This document shows positions 15,255 to 23,644 of a stretch of DNA of 62,473 bases, one piece after another; within the stretch, counting starts at the first letter, position 1; every line of letters begins with the position of its first letter. Origin of the DNA: Bordetella parapertussis. Lineage in GTDB: Bacteria; Pseudomonadota; Gammaproteobacteria; Burkholderiales; JACQAP01. The stretch is taken from contig CAMDKM010000019.1 in NCBI GenBank assembly GCA_945900965.1, positions 1 through 62,473 of the forward strand, read 5' to 3'. The notes beneath the pieces are model-generated. The model saw only the letters and a list, made by a program, of their open reading frames with translations. It was not told where the DNA came from and did not search any database. A program made the position numbers and the translations under genes.

Positions 15255-16658
15255 TTATTTCCGGCTGATGATCTGCAGGCCCTTGAGAAGATTCAGCGCC
15301 TGATTCAACTGGTAATCGTTTTTGGAAACGATATCCGGGGGAGCATCGTCGGCCGGTTTTTCTTCGGTAGCCTTGGGTGGCGCAGGGGCCCCTGGCGCCG
15401 TAGCCGGCGCGGGTGCGGTTTTGGTATTCGTGCCGCCTTGCGGATTCGCCAGGTGACGATCCAGGTCGGCTTCGCGAACCCGCGCTGCCGCTTCGCCGTC
15501 GGTCACCGTGGCTTCTTCCACCACGATATCCGGCGAGATGCCCTTGGCCTGAATCGAGCGGCCGTTCGGCGTGAAATAACGGGCCGTGGTGAGCTTGATG
15601 GCCGTGCCATTGCCCAAAGGCAATATGGTTTGCACCGAGCCCTTGCCGAAGGTCTGGGTGCCCATGATCACCGCGCGTTTGTGGTCTTGCAGCGCCCCGG
15701 CAACAATTTCCGAAGCGGAGGCGGATCCGCTGTTGACCAATACCACCATCGGCGCGGTTTTGGCTTCCTTCGGGACTCGCTTCAAATAGTCGTCCCGGCT
15801 ACCGCGCAGGTAAAAGTCCGGCTTGGCATACATTTTCATCTTGGCGTCTTCGGTGCGGCCTTCGGTGTAGACCACCAGGGCGTCACTTGGCAGGAAAGCC
15901 GCCGATACCGCCACCGCCCCGGTCAGCAGGCCTCCCGGGTCGTTGCGCAGATCGAGAACTATCCCCTTCATCGGGCCGGTATTTTCCTTGAACAGGCGCT
16001 CGATGCTCTTGGCCAGGGTTTCGCCGGTATGTTCCTGGAATTGTGTTACCCGGAAGTAGGCATAGCCCGGTTCCAGAAGTTTTGACTTCACGCTCTGGAT
16101 CTGAATGACCGCCCGGGTGAGCGTCACCACACGAGGCTTGGAATCGCCTTTACGGACAAAAGTCAGCGTAATCGGAGTGTTGGGCTTGCCGCGCATGCGC
16201 TTGACCGCATCGTTAAGCGACATGCCTTTGACGCTGACCTCGTCGAGTTTGATGATCAGGTCGCCGGATTTGAGGCCTGCCTTCCAGGCCGGCGTATCCT
16301 CGATGGGGGCCACCACTTTGACGAACCCGTCTTCCATGCCGACCTCGATGCCCAGCCCGCCAAATTCACCCTGGGTGCCGACTTGCAATTCCTTGAAGGC
16401 CTCGGCGTCGAGGTAGGCGGAATGCGGGTCGAGGCCGGACAACATGCCGTTGATGGCCTCGGAGATGAGTTTCTTGTCTTCGACGGTTTCGACGTAATCG
16501 TTTTTGATACGCCCGAATACTTCGGTAAAGGCGCGCAGATCCTCGATCGGCAGCGGCCCGACATTTTTCTGCGCGACCGCCGAGAAGTTAAGGCTTATAA
16601 GAACGCCAAGGACCGCGCCCAGCACGATCAGGCTGACGTTGCGAAATTTGCTCTTCAT
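15255..16658 (-). CDS. ctpA: Carboxyl-terminal processing protease (S41, CtpA/Prc)
   Basis: 467 residues. Signal anchor (VSLIVLGAVLGVLISLNFSAVA), a PDZ domain about residues 95-170 (GGLGIEVGMEDGFVKVV...IKLDEVSVKGM), then the S41 core with the catalytic serine in NSGSASASEIVAGALQDH and lysine in GTQTFGKGSVQT. It cleaves C-terminal tails of periplasmic proteins, including peptidoglycan hydrolases in several species. The C-terminal linker is rich in Ala, Pro and Thr. It is directly downstream of an EnvC-like activator and gpmA, a conserved order. The link to cell-wall enzymes is by family and context. Confidence 0.94.
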   Translation of the reverse strand: MKSKFRNVSLIVLGAVLGVLISLNFSAVAQKNVGPLPIEDLRAFTEVFGRIKNDYVETVEDKKLISEAINGMLSGLDPHSAYLDAEAFKELQVGTQGEFGGLGIEVGMEDGFVKVVAPIEDTPAWKAGLKSGDLIIKLDEVSVKGMSLNDAVKRMRGKPNTPITLTFVRKGDSKPRVVTLTRAVIQIQSVKSKLLEPGYAYFRVTQFQEHTGETLAKSIERLFKENTGPMKGIVLDLRNDPGGLLTGAVAVSAAFLPSDALVVYTEGRTEDAKMKMYAKPDFYLRGSRDDYLKRVPKEAKTAPMVVLVNSGSASASEIVAGALQDHKRAVIMGTQTFGKGSVQTILPLGNGTAIKLTTARYFTPNGRSIQAKGISPDIVVEEATVTDGEAAARVREADLDRHLANPQGGTNTKTAPAPATAPGAPAPPKATEEKPADDAPPDIVSKNDYQLNQALNLLKGLQIISRK

Positions 16659-16705
16659 TTGCGTTGCTCCTGAGGCGCCATCGGAACGGTTCCGGCAACG
16701 CGGTT

Positions 16706-17866
16706 TTACTTCTGCGATGTCCAGGCGAGCGGATCGAACGGCCTGCCCTGATATCGAAGTTCGAAGTATAAACCCGAATCGAGGTTGCCGCCGCTGTTAC
16801 CCGCGGCCGCTATGGTGTCGCCAGCCCGCGTATCCTCGCCGGTTCGTTTGAGCAGTTTCGCGTTATTGCCGTACAGGCTCATGTAGCCGTCGCCATGGTC
16901 GAGTATCAGCAGATGGCCAAAACCGCGGAGCCAGTCCGAATAAACGACTTTCCCACCGGCAACCGCCTTGACCTCCTGCCCGGATTTGGCGGCGATAAAC
17001 AGGCCTTTCCAGGACATTCCGCTGTCTTCCCTTGGGGCGCCGAAGCGATTGACCAATTCCCCGACCAGCGGCAGGGACAGGCGGCCTTTAAGCGTCCGAA
17101 ACGGACCCGAACCCGCGTCGGGATCGAAATCGGGCGGTGCCTCATTGGCAGGCTTGCGTCCCGATTTCTTGCGAGCCGATTTTGCCGCCAGCCGTTGAAT
17201 GAGTTGAGTCAGTCGCTTTTCGTCCTGTTTCAGCGTGGAAAGTTGCTTGCGGTCCTGGGCGATCGTGCTGGACACCTGGGCATAGACACTTTCGTGTTGC
17301 GATTTTTCCGACTCCAGGCGGCGCATCTGGCGGGTCTCTTCGGCCTGAAGCGTGCGCAATTCGTTGCCTTTGCGGCGGGTTTCCTCGCTCAAGGCTTCCA
17401 GTTGGGCAAGATGGGAACGCAGGCCGGCGAGCAATTCGGTACGGGCTTGCGAAACATAGCGCAGATAACGAAATTGGCGGGCGATTTCATTGGGATCCTG
17501 CCGATTCAGCACCAGCTTCAGAACGTCGGACTGACCGCCGACATATTGCCGGTAAAGCAGCTTTCCCAGTGCCGCCTGTTCCGAGGCAATGGCTTCCTGC
17601 ACCGCGCCGGCCTGCCCCTGAAGTTTCGATACGGCGGCACTTGCCTGGCGGCGACGGGACACCAGTTCGTCGAGTTTGCGAAGTGTCTGGCCAATGGCGC
17701 GTTCCGACTGGTTAAGCGCTTCGGCCGCCTCCGCCCGAGTTTCCTCGGATTCCGACAATTGCCTTTGCAAGGACTCGATGCGATCCCGAAGTTCCTTCAG
17801 ATCCTCCCTGGGACCGGCCTGCAGCCAGGGAGATGCTGCAAGCAGCGCTCCGCCCAAAACAAGCAC
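16706..17866 (-). CDS. envC: EnvC-like murein hydrolase activator with degenerate LytM domain
   Basis: About 386 residues from GTG at 17866; the N-terminus is uncertain because the open frame continues upstream into gpmA and no ATG fits. A hydrophobic signal (LVLGGALLAASPWLQA), then a long coiled coil (residues about 25-230, LKELRDRIESLQRQLSESEETRAE...), then a C-terminal M23/LytM domain. Zinc ligands appear missing: WKGLFIAAKSG replaces the HxGxDxxxxxG motif and GLYFELRY replaces HLHFE. This fits an EnvC-type activator of amidases rather than an enzyme. The gene order gpmA-envC-ctpA is typical. Confidence 0.87.
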   Translation of the reverse strand: MLVLGGALLAASPWLQAGPREDLKELRDRIESLQRQLSESEETRAEAAEALNQSERAIGQTLRKLDELVSRRRQASAAVSKLQGQAGAVQEAIASEQAALGKLLYRQYVGGQSDVLKLVLNRQDPNEIARQFRYLRYVSQARTELLAGLRSHLAQLEALSEETRRKGNELRTLQAEETRQMRRLESEKSQHESVYAQVSSTIAQDRKQLSTLKQDEKRLTQLIQRLAAKSARKKSGRKPANEAPPDFDPDAGSGPFRTLKGRLSLPLVGELVNRFGAPREDSGMSWKGLFIAAKSGQEVKAVAGGKVVYSDWLRGFGHLLILDHGDGYMSLYGNNAKLLKRTGEDTRAGDTIAAAGNSGGNLDSGLYFELRYQGRPFDPLAWTSQK

Positions 17867-17901
17867 GTTCAGCCGCTGCCTATTTGATGAATCGCGCCGC
17901 T

Positions 17902-18651
17902 TCAAACGCGAGCACGCGTCTGGGCGGCAACCGCCGCGGCAGCCTGTTTTGCCTTCTCCGGATCGCCAAGATAATAATTTCGTATCGGCTGGAGGCCGTC
18001 GGTCAGCTCGTAAACCAGCGGAATGCCGGTCGGAATATTCAATCCCACGATATCGGACTCCGAAATGTTTTCCAGATGTTTCACCAAGGCGCGCAAGGTA
18101 TTGCCATGGGCTGCCACGATGACGCGTTGGCCGGCTTTGACCTGCGGGGCAATGGTATCGTTCCAATAAGGCAGGAATCGCGCAACGGTGTCCTTGAGAC
18201 ATTCGGTAAGCGGAATTTCTTCGCTTGCCAACGTGGCATAACGTGGATCGTTTCCCGGAAAACGGGCGTCGTGGCGATTCAGGGCGGGAGGTGGCACGTC
18301 ATAACTGCGGCGCCAAGCCAGAATCTGGGCCTCGCCGTATTGCGCGGCGGTTTCGGCTTTGTTCAAGCCCTGCAAGGCGCCATAGTGGCGCTCATTGAGC
18401 CGCCAGGACAGGTGTTGCGGCAGCCAGACTTGATCCAGCTCTTCGAGAACGATCCACAGGGTGCGAATCGCGCGTTTGAGCACCGAGGCATGGGCCAGGT
18501 CGAAGCGCAAGCCTTCCTTCGCCAGCAGTTTGCCAGCCTCGCGCGCCTCCTCGACGCCTTGCGGGGAAAGATCCACGTCGGTCCATCCGGTAAAGCGGTT
18601 TTCCTTGTTCCAGAGACTTTCTCCGTGGCGAAGCAAAACTATTTTTTTCAT
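17902..18651 (-). CDS. gpmA: 2,3-bisphosphoglycerate-dependent phosphoglycerate mutase
   Basis: 249 residues. Glycolytic interconversion of 3- and 2-phosphoglycerate. The phosphohistidine motif is [25 protein letters not shown], the second catalytic histidine is in [18 protein letters not shown], and GIPLVYEL is near the end. Length and motifs match the dPGM class. It is the first gene of the minus-strand gpmA-envC-ctpA unit and divergent from the rhodanese gene. Confidence 0.96.
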   Translation of the reverse strand: MKKIVLLRHGESLWNKENRFTGWTDVDLSPQGVEEAREAGKLLAKEGLRFDLAHASVLKRAIRTLWIVLEELDQVWLPQHLSWRLNERHYGALQGLNKAETAAQYGEAQILAWRRSYDVPPPALNRHDARFPGNDPRYATLASEEIPLTECLKDTVARFLPYWNDTIAPQVKAGQRVIVAAHGNTLRALVKHLENISESDIVGLNIPTGIPLVYELTDGLQPIRNYYLGDPEKAKQAAAAVAAQTRARV

Positions 18652-18734
18652 GATTGACGAATTCTTGGTGGAATGAGTGGGCGCACACGCCTGCCGCGTT
18701 TAGAATTGTAGACTGACTGAAAAGGGACCTTTAA

Positions 18735-19148
18735 GTGAAATTCATACTGAACAATATCTGGCTGGTACTTGCGGCGCTGGTCAGCGGCGCGGCGCTGATC
18801 TGGCCGCTGATCAGCAAGCGCCTGAGCGGCATCCCGGAACTCGGTGCTCAGGCGGCGGTTGCCCTGATCAATCGACGCGACGCAAGCATCCTGGACGTAA
18901 GGGAAGCGGGAGAATTCAGCGCCGGCCACCTGTCCAACTCGAAGAATATTCCGTTGGCGCAGATCGAGAAACGCTTGGGGGAGCTGGAGAAATTCCGCAA
19001 CAAACCCTTGTTATTATGCTGCCAAACCGGCGGCCGCTCGCATTCGGCCGCGGCCATCCTCAAGAAGGCCGGCTTTAGCGAGGTTTTTATTCTCGGCGGC
19101 GGCATCAACGCCTGGCAACAAGCGAGCCTTCCGCTGGAGAAGAAGTAA
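18735..19148 (+). CDS. Membrane-anchored rhodanese-like sulfurtransferase (YibN type)
   Basis: 137 residues. One N-terminal membrane helix (NNIWLVLAALVSGAALIWPLI), then a rhodanese domain: AVALINRRDASILDVREAGEFSAGHL and the active loop LLCCQTGGRSHSAA with the catalytic cysteine. The active site probably faces the cytoplasm. It is followed without a gap by glutaredoxin and then secB and gpsA, the same order as yibN-grxC-secB-gpsA in gammaproteobacteria. The substrate is unknown. Confidence 0.9.
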   Translation: MKFILNNIWLVLAALVSGAALIWPLISKRLSGIPELGAQAAVALINRRDASILDVREAGEFSAGHLSNSKNIPLAQIEKRLGELEKFRNKPLLLCCQTGGRSHSAAAILKKAGFSEVFILGGGINAWQQASLPLEKK

Positions 19149-19433
19149 ATGCGGCGGGTGACCATGTACTGCACCGCTGTCTGCCCCTACTGCGTGGCCG
19201 CCGAACGCCTGCTGCGGCACAAGGGTGTGGTGGAAATTGACAAAATCCGCGTCGACAGGGAGCCTTCGCGCCGCGTCGAAATGACGCAACGTACCGGTCG
19301 CAGAACCGTACCGCAAATTTATGTGGGCGAGCAGCATGTGGGCGGCTACGACGATCTCGCGGCACTGGACCACGAAGGCCGCCTCGACAGCTTGCTTGGC
19401 GAGGCTTCCGGGGCGGCCGGCGCCTCTGACTAA
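19149..19433 (+). CDS. grxC: Glutaredoxin 3
   Basis: 94 residues. Dithiol glutaredoxin: VTMYCTAVCPYCVAAERLL with the CPYC active site (Cys12/Cys15), the cis-proline in RRTVPQIYVGEQHVGGYDDL and the GG glutathione-binding turn. It reduces disulfides and glutathionylated proteins with glutathione. It starts immediately after the rhodanese stop codon and is 27 bp before secB. Confidence 0.95.
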   Translation: MRRVTMYCTAVCPYCVAAERLLRHKGVVEIDKIRVDREPSRRVEMTQRTGRRTVPQIYVGEQHVGGYDDLAALDHEGRLDSLLGEASGAAGASD

Positions 19434-19460
19434 AACGTATTTTCACCAAAAGAATTCAAC

Positions 19461-19925
19461 ATGAGCCAATCACCGACCCCTTCGACTCAACCCACATTTG
19501 CCATCGAGAAATTGTTCGTCAAGGATATGTCGATCGAAGTGCCCAACGCGCCCAAAATTTTTCTCGAGCGGGAGGTTCCGCAGATCGAAATTCAATTGAA
19601 CAATAATGCCGGGCCGATCGATAACGGCTATTTCGAAGCCACGCTCAACGCCACGGTCACGGCCAAGCTTGGCGAGCGCATCGTGTTTCTGGTCGAGGTG
19701 AGTCAGGGTGGCGTATTCCAGATTCGCAACGTTCCCGAGGCCGATATGGAAATGGTGCTGGGGGTAACCTGCCCGAACATTTTGTTTCCCTATTTGCGCG
19801 AAGTGGTATCCCAATCCGTGGTGCGCGCCGGGTTTGCGCCGGTCATCCTCAATCCAGTCAACTTCGAAGCCATCTTCCAGGCCCAGAAGCAGGCAAAAGA
19901 TCAGCCGGCCGGGGCCACGCATTGA
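19461..19925 (+). CDS. secB: Protein-export chaperone SecB
   Basis: 154 residues. Keeps precursors unfolded and delivers them to SecA. FAIEKLFVKDMSIEVPNAPKIF, IDNGYFEATLNATV and the SecA-contacting stretch LGVTCPNILFPYLREVVSQ are SecB signatures. The usual C-terminal zinc-binding tail of some SecBs is absent; it ends AKDQPAGATH. Presence of SecB is consistent with Proteobacteria. Confidence 0.97.
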   Translation: MSQSPTPSTQPTFAIEKLFVKDMSIEVPNAPKIFLEREVPQIEIQLNNNAGPIDNGYFEATLNATVTAKLGERIVFLVEVSQGGVFQIRNVPEADMEMVLGVTCPNILFPYLREVVSQSVVRAGFAPVILNPVNFEAIFQAQKQAKDQPAGATH

Positions 19926-19935
19926 GCCACCACGC

Positions 19936-20385
19936 ATGAGCGCCCGATTGTTCAGGAAAGGCACGCTGGCGCTATGGCTCCTTGGCCAGTCATGCCTGGC
20001 GCTGGGGCTCGAATTCCGCTCCGTTGCGGAACCCGGCGCCGTGCTCTACGACGGGCCATCCACCAAATCGCAGAAAATTTTTATTTTGACCGCGGGCTAC
20101 CCGGTCGAGATTGTCGTCAAGGTCGAGGGCTGGGCCAGGGTTCGGGATCAGGGCGGCCAGTTTGCGTGGATCGAGAGCAGCCGTCTTTCCGATCGCAATA
20201 CGGTGATGGTGTCCGGCCGCGATGTCGAGGCGAAGAAGGCACCGAACGATAACGCCCCTGTCGCGTTTGCCGTCGAACCGGACGTTTATCTTGAGTTGAT
20301 CGAAGTGTCGGCGGGTTGGGCAAATGTGCGGCACGCCGATGGCAGCACGGGCTATATCAAAATTCATCACCTCTGGGGTCTATGA
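19936..20385 (+). CDS. Secreted SH3-domain protein
   Basis: 149 residues from ATG 19936 (the longer open frame overlaps secB). Signal peptide LFRKGTLALWLLGQSCLALG. Two SH3b-like halves: FRSVAEPGAVLYDGPSTKSQKIFILTAGYPVEIV..VEGWARVRD and YLELIEVSAGWANVRHADGSTGYIK. Such periplasmic SH3b repeats often bind peptidoglycan or peptides. Found between secB and gpsA, with a 4-bp overlap with gpsA, as in other betaproteobacteria. Specific role unknown. Confidence 0.82.
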   Translation: MSARLFRKGTLALWLLGQSCLALGLEFRSVAEPGAVLYDGPSTKSQKIFILTAGYPVEIVVKVEGWARVRDQGGQFAWIESSRLSDRNTVMVSGRDVEAKKAPNDNAPVAFAVEPDVYLELIEVSAGWANVRHADGSTGYIKIHHLWGL

Positions 20386-21374
20386 AGATTGCCGTGCTCG
20401 GCGCCGGCGCATGGGGCACGGCATTGGCGATTGCACTGTCCGGACGGCATGACATTCGTCTGTGGGCCCGGAATACGGACCTGGGGCTTGCACTGAACGA
20501 GTCTCGGATCAATGCGCGCTATCTGCCAGGCGCCCGTATTCCGGATGCTGTTGATATCGTCACCGATGCGAAATCCGCGCTGGAGGGTGCCAACCTTGCG
20601 CTTGTCGCGGTACCGATCGCCGGGCTTCGCGAGGCGTTGCGCAGCATTGGTGCCCGCACGCAAACCTGTGATGTGGTGTGGCTGTGCAAGGGATTCGAGT
20701 CCAGCAGTGCAAAGTTTCCCCATCAGGTTGCCGCCGAGGAATTGCCGGCCAGGCATCGATATGCGGCGTTGTCGGGGCCCAGTTTTGCCGATGAAGTGGC
20801 GCATGGCCTTCCGACAGCCGTTACCTTGGCATCTCACGATGCGGAATTCTCGGTAACCATGGCGCGCGAGCTCCATACCGGGCGGCTGCGGGTGTATTCC
20901 AGCGACGATTTGCCGGGTGTTGAAACCGGCGGCGCCGTCAAAAACGTGATTGCCATTGCCGCCGGAGTCAGCGACGGACTCAAGCTGGGCGCCAGCGCGC
21001 GGGCGGCTCTGATTACCCGCGGTCTGGCGGAAATTACCCGGTTAGGTTTACAGCTTGGTGGACGTCTTGAAACTTTCATGGGGCTCGCCGGCATGGGCGA
21101 TCTGGTCCTGACCGCCACCTCGGATTTGTCGCGCAACCGCCGTGTGGGCCTGCAGCTTGCCGCAGGCAAGCCGCTGCCCGAAATTGTGGCCGCGCTCGGC
21201 CATGTTGCGGAGGGTGTTTCCACCGCCCGGGAAGTGCGACGTCTCGCAGCCAAAATGCGCATCGAAATGCCGATTACGCAGACTGTTTGCCGGCTTCTGG
21301 ATGGCGCAGTATCCGCCCAAGGCGCGGTGGAGGAATTATTGCAGCGAGAACCGGGCCTGGAGAGCCGGCACTAG
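20382..21374 (+). CDS. gpsA: Glycerol-3-phosphate dehydrogenase [NAD(P)+]
   Basis: 330 residues starting at the ATG that overlaps the SH3 gene stop. Makes sn-glycerol 3-phosphate from dihydroxyacetone phosphate for phospholipids. The dinucleotide fold IAVLGAGAWGTALAIAL, WLCKGFE, LSGPSFADEVA, the catalytic lysine in GGAVKNVIAIAAG and MGLAGMGDLVLTATS are all present. It converges with trmL (4-bp overlap of stop regions). Confidence 0.96.
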   Translation: MKIAVLGAGAWGTALAIALSGRHDIRLWARNTDLGLALNESRINARYLPGARIPDAVDIVTDAKSALEGANLALVAVPIAGLREALRSIGARTQTCDVVWLCKGFESSSAKFPHQVAAEELPARHRYAALSGPSFADEVAHGLPTAVTLASHDAEFSVTMARELHTGRLRVYSSDDLPGVETGGAVKNVIAIAAGVSDGLKLGASARAALITRGLAEITRLGLQLGGRLETFMGLAGMGDLVLTATSDLSRNRRVGLQLAAGKPLPEIVAALGHVAEGVSTAREVRRLAAKMRIEMPITQTVCRLLDGAVSAQGAVEELLQREPGLESRH

Positions 21375-21835
21375 CCGTCCTGGCGGAATTGATTCTGCCG
21401 CCAACCTTCGTAGACGGCCACGGCGACTGTGTTGGAGAGGTTCAGGCTGCGATTGTCCGGCATCATGGGCACGCGCAGCCGGTGCGCCGGCTCGAAGCTC
21501 TCCAGCAATTCCGCGGGAAGACCACGGGTTTCCGGTCCGAATACCAGTACATCCCCTGATTTATAAGCGACCCGGTCATAGTTCACGGTTCCGCGCGTCG
21601 AAAATCCGAAGAATCTCCGGCCCTCGAGTGCCTGTCTGAGTGCGTCCCAGTCCGGATGCACCCGAAGCGTTGCGTATTCGTGATAGTCGAGGCCGGCGCG
21701 TTTAAGTTGCCTGTCATCCAGCCGATAACCCAGAGGTTCCACAAGATGCAGGCGGCAGCCGCTGTTGGCGCATAGCCGAATCACGTTACCGGTATTGGGC
21801 GGAATTTCGGGTTGATACAAGACGACGTCGAACAT
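21371..21835 (-). CDS. trmL: tRNA (cytidine(34)-2'-O)-methyltransferase
   Basis: 154 residues. SPOUT-class enzyme that methylates the wobble ribose of tRNA-Leu. VVLYQPEIPPNTGNVIRLCAN, LVFGPETRGLP and the knot segment VPMMPDNRSLNLSNTVAVAVYE are diagnostic of TrmL/CspR. The cytoplasmic enzyme acts as a dimer. It is convergent with gpsA. Confidence 0.95.
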   Translation of the reverse strand: MFDVVLYQPEIPPNTGNVIRLCANSGCRLHLVEPLGYRLDDRQLKRAGLDYHEYATLRVHPDWDALRQALEGRRFFGFSTRGTVNYDRVAYKSGDVLVFGPETRGLPAELLESFEPAHRLRVPMMPDNRSLNLSNTVAVAVYEGWRQNQFRQDG

Positions 21836-21904
21836 GACTCTCCGATGATTTCCTTATTGGTCCTAATTTAACACTCCAATTCAATCAGCCAGACATCTCG
21901 CCAA

Positions 21905-23644
21905 ATGTCCCCAGGAGCGCTGGAACAGCACCGACCCGTGTCCCCGGCCGCGGGCAGACCGGAAAAAATCCGACTGGGGGAACTCCTTCTCCGGCAAAAA
22001 TTGCTGAGCGAAGAGCAACTCAAATCCGCTCTCGATGAACAAAAGCGCAGCGGACGCAAGCTCGGGCGAATATTCATCGATGCCGGCTATGTGACCGAGG
22101 ACCAGATCGGCGAAGCTTTGGCGCGCCAATTTCAGGTTCCGTTCATCAACCTCAAGCATTTCAACATCAAGCCGGAGATTGCCACGCGTTTGCCCGAGAC
22201 CCTGGCGCGCCGGTTTCGCGCCATCGTGCTCGAAGACCTCAACAAGACCTATCGGATCGGCATGGCGGATCCGACCGATTTGTTCGCCTATGACGAAATC
22301 GCCCGGGTGCTGAAGCGCGACGTGGAATTTGCCGTTGTCGCCGAATCTCTGTTGTTGCAGACCATTGACCGGGTCTACCGGCGTACTGAGGAAATCAGTG
22401 GCCTGGCTCAGGAACTGGGCGCGGAACTCGGCGACGCGGTGGACTTCGCTTCCATGGGACTGACGCCGGGTTCGGAAGATGCGCCAGTGGTCAAGTTGCT
22501 GCAATCGCTGTTTGAGGACGCGATTCAGATAAGGGCATCGGACATACACATCGAGCCTCAGGAGACCAAGCTGCAGATCCGGTTCCGGATCGACGGCATT
22601 TTGCATCTGCAGGCCGAAGCCGAATCAAAAATCGCGGCCGCCCTGGTGCTGCGACTGAAGCTGATGTCGGGGCTCGACATTTCCGAAAAACGCCTGCCGC
22701 AGGATGGGCGCTTCAATGTCAAGGTTCGCGGTAACCAGGTTGACGTGCGCATTTCCACCATGCCCACGCAGTATGGCGAATCCGCGGTCATGCGCCTGCT
22801 GAACCGAAGTGGCGGCATCCTCGGACTGGATCGTATCGGCCTGCCGCCGCCGCTGCTGGGGCGCTTGCGGGAGATTCTCCGTCGCCCCAGCGGGATGGTG
22901 CTGGTGACCGGGCCAACCGGCAGCGGCAAGACCACGACCTTGTACGCGGCACTCAGCGAACTTAACACCATCGAGCGCAAGATCATTACGGTGGAGGATC
23001 CGGTCGAATACCGATTGCCCGGCATCAACCAGGTACAAATCCACGAAAAAATCGAACTTACTTTCGGACGGGTGCTGCGCACCGCGTTGCGACAGGATCC
23101 GGACGTTGTTTTGGTGGGCGAAATGCGCGATCAGGGCACCGTGGAAACCGGCTTGCGAGCGGCGATGACCGGCCACCTGGTCTTGTCGACGCTTCACACC
23201 AATGATGCGATCAGCACACCGGCGCGTCTGCTCGACATGGGCGCCCCGCGCTTTATGGTGGCGATGTCACTGCAAGTGGTCATCGCGCAGCGGCTGGCCC
23301 GCATGGTGTGTGAAAACTGCGCCGAACCGCACGCTCTTTCTCCCGCGGAATACGAGTGGATGCAGTCGAGTGCCGGCAGTGCGGCAGCCAATTACGTGAG
23401 GGGCAGGGGCTGCACACAATGCAACGGCACGGGTTATCAGGGCCGCACCGGTGTTTATGAAATGCTGGAAATGACCCGGCCGCTGGTGGAAGCGGCCAAT
23501 CGGTCCGATCCGGCGTCTTTTGTGGAAGTCGCCCGTCGGCAGATGCGCGGAGCCATGCTGCGCGACCACGTCATCGATCTGGTGATCAAGGGCCGCACCA
23601 CGGTGGAAGAAGCCATGCGCATCGGCACCCAGGTTGATGACTGA
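21905..23644 (+). CDS. mshE: MSHA pilus assembly ATPase MshE with c-di-GMP-binding MshEN domain
   Basis: 579 residues. GspE/PilB family extension ATPase. The N-terminal MshEN domain has two tandem motifs, RLGELLLRQKLLSEEQLKSA (about residue 22) and KLGRIFIDAGYVTEDQ (about residue 51), which bind cyclic di-GMP in family members; the first has Lys where Gly is usual. Walker A GPTGSGKTTTLY near residue 336, Asp box TVEDPVEYRLPGINQVQ, Walker B VLVGEMRD, His box LSTLHTNDA, and a CENC/CTQC zinc motif near the C-terminus. It powers pilus extension at the inner membrane. First gene of the msh locus. Confidence 0.93.
   Translation: MSPGALEQHRPVSPAAGRPEKIRLGELLLRQKLLSEEQLKSALDEQKRSGRKLGRIFIDAGYVTEDQIGEALARQFQVPFINLKHFNIKPEIATRLPETLARRFRAIVLEDLNKTYRIGMADPTDLFAYDEIARVLKRDVEFAVVAESLLLQTIDRVYRRTEEISGLAQELGAELGDAVDFASMGLTPGSEDAPVVKLLQSLFEDAIQIRASDIHIEPQETKLQIRFRIDGILHLQAEAESKIAAALVLRLKLMSGLDISEKRLPQDGRFNVKVRGNQVDVRISTMPTQYGESAVMRLLNRSGGILGLDRIGLPPPLLGRLREILRRPSGMVLVTGPTGSGKTTTLYAALSELNTIERKIITVEDPVEYRLPGINQVQIHEKIELTFGRVLRTALRQDPDVVLVGEMRDQGTVETGLRAAMTGHLVLSTLHTNDAISTPARLLDMGAPRFMVAMSLQVVIAQRLARMVCENCAEPHALSPAEYEWMQSSAGSAAANYVRGRGCTQCNGTGYQGRTGVYEMLEMTRPLVEAANRSDPASFVEVARRQMRGAMLRDHVIDLVIKGRTTVEEAMRIGTQVDD

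Noticed and set aside
14649-16085. Long plus-strand open frame (478 codons)
   Set aside because: It is antisense to moeB and ctpA, whose protein motifs are unambiguous. The composition is that of a high-GC shadow frame and no family pattern is seen.
16895-17887. Plus-strand open frame of 330 codons opposite the envC-like gene
   Set aside because: Antisense to a gene with a clear coiled coil and LytM domain; no recognisable motif.
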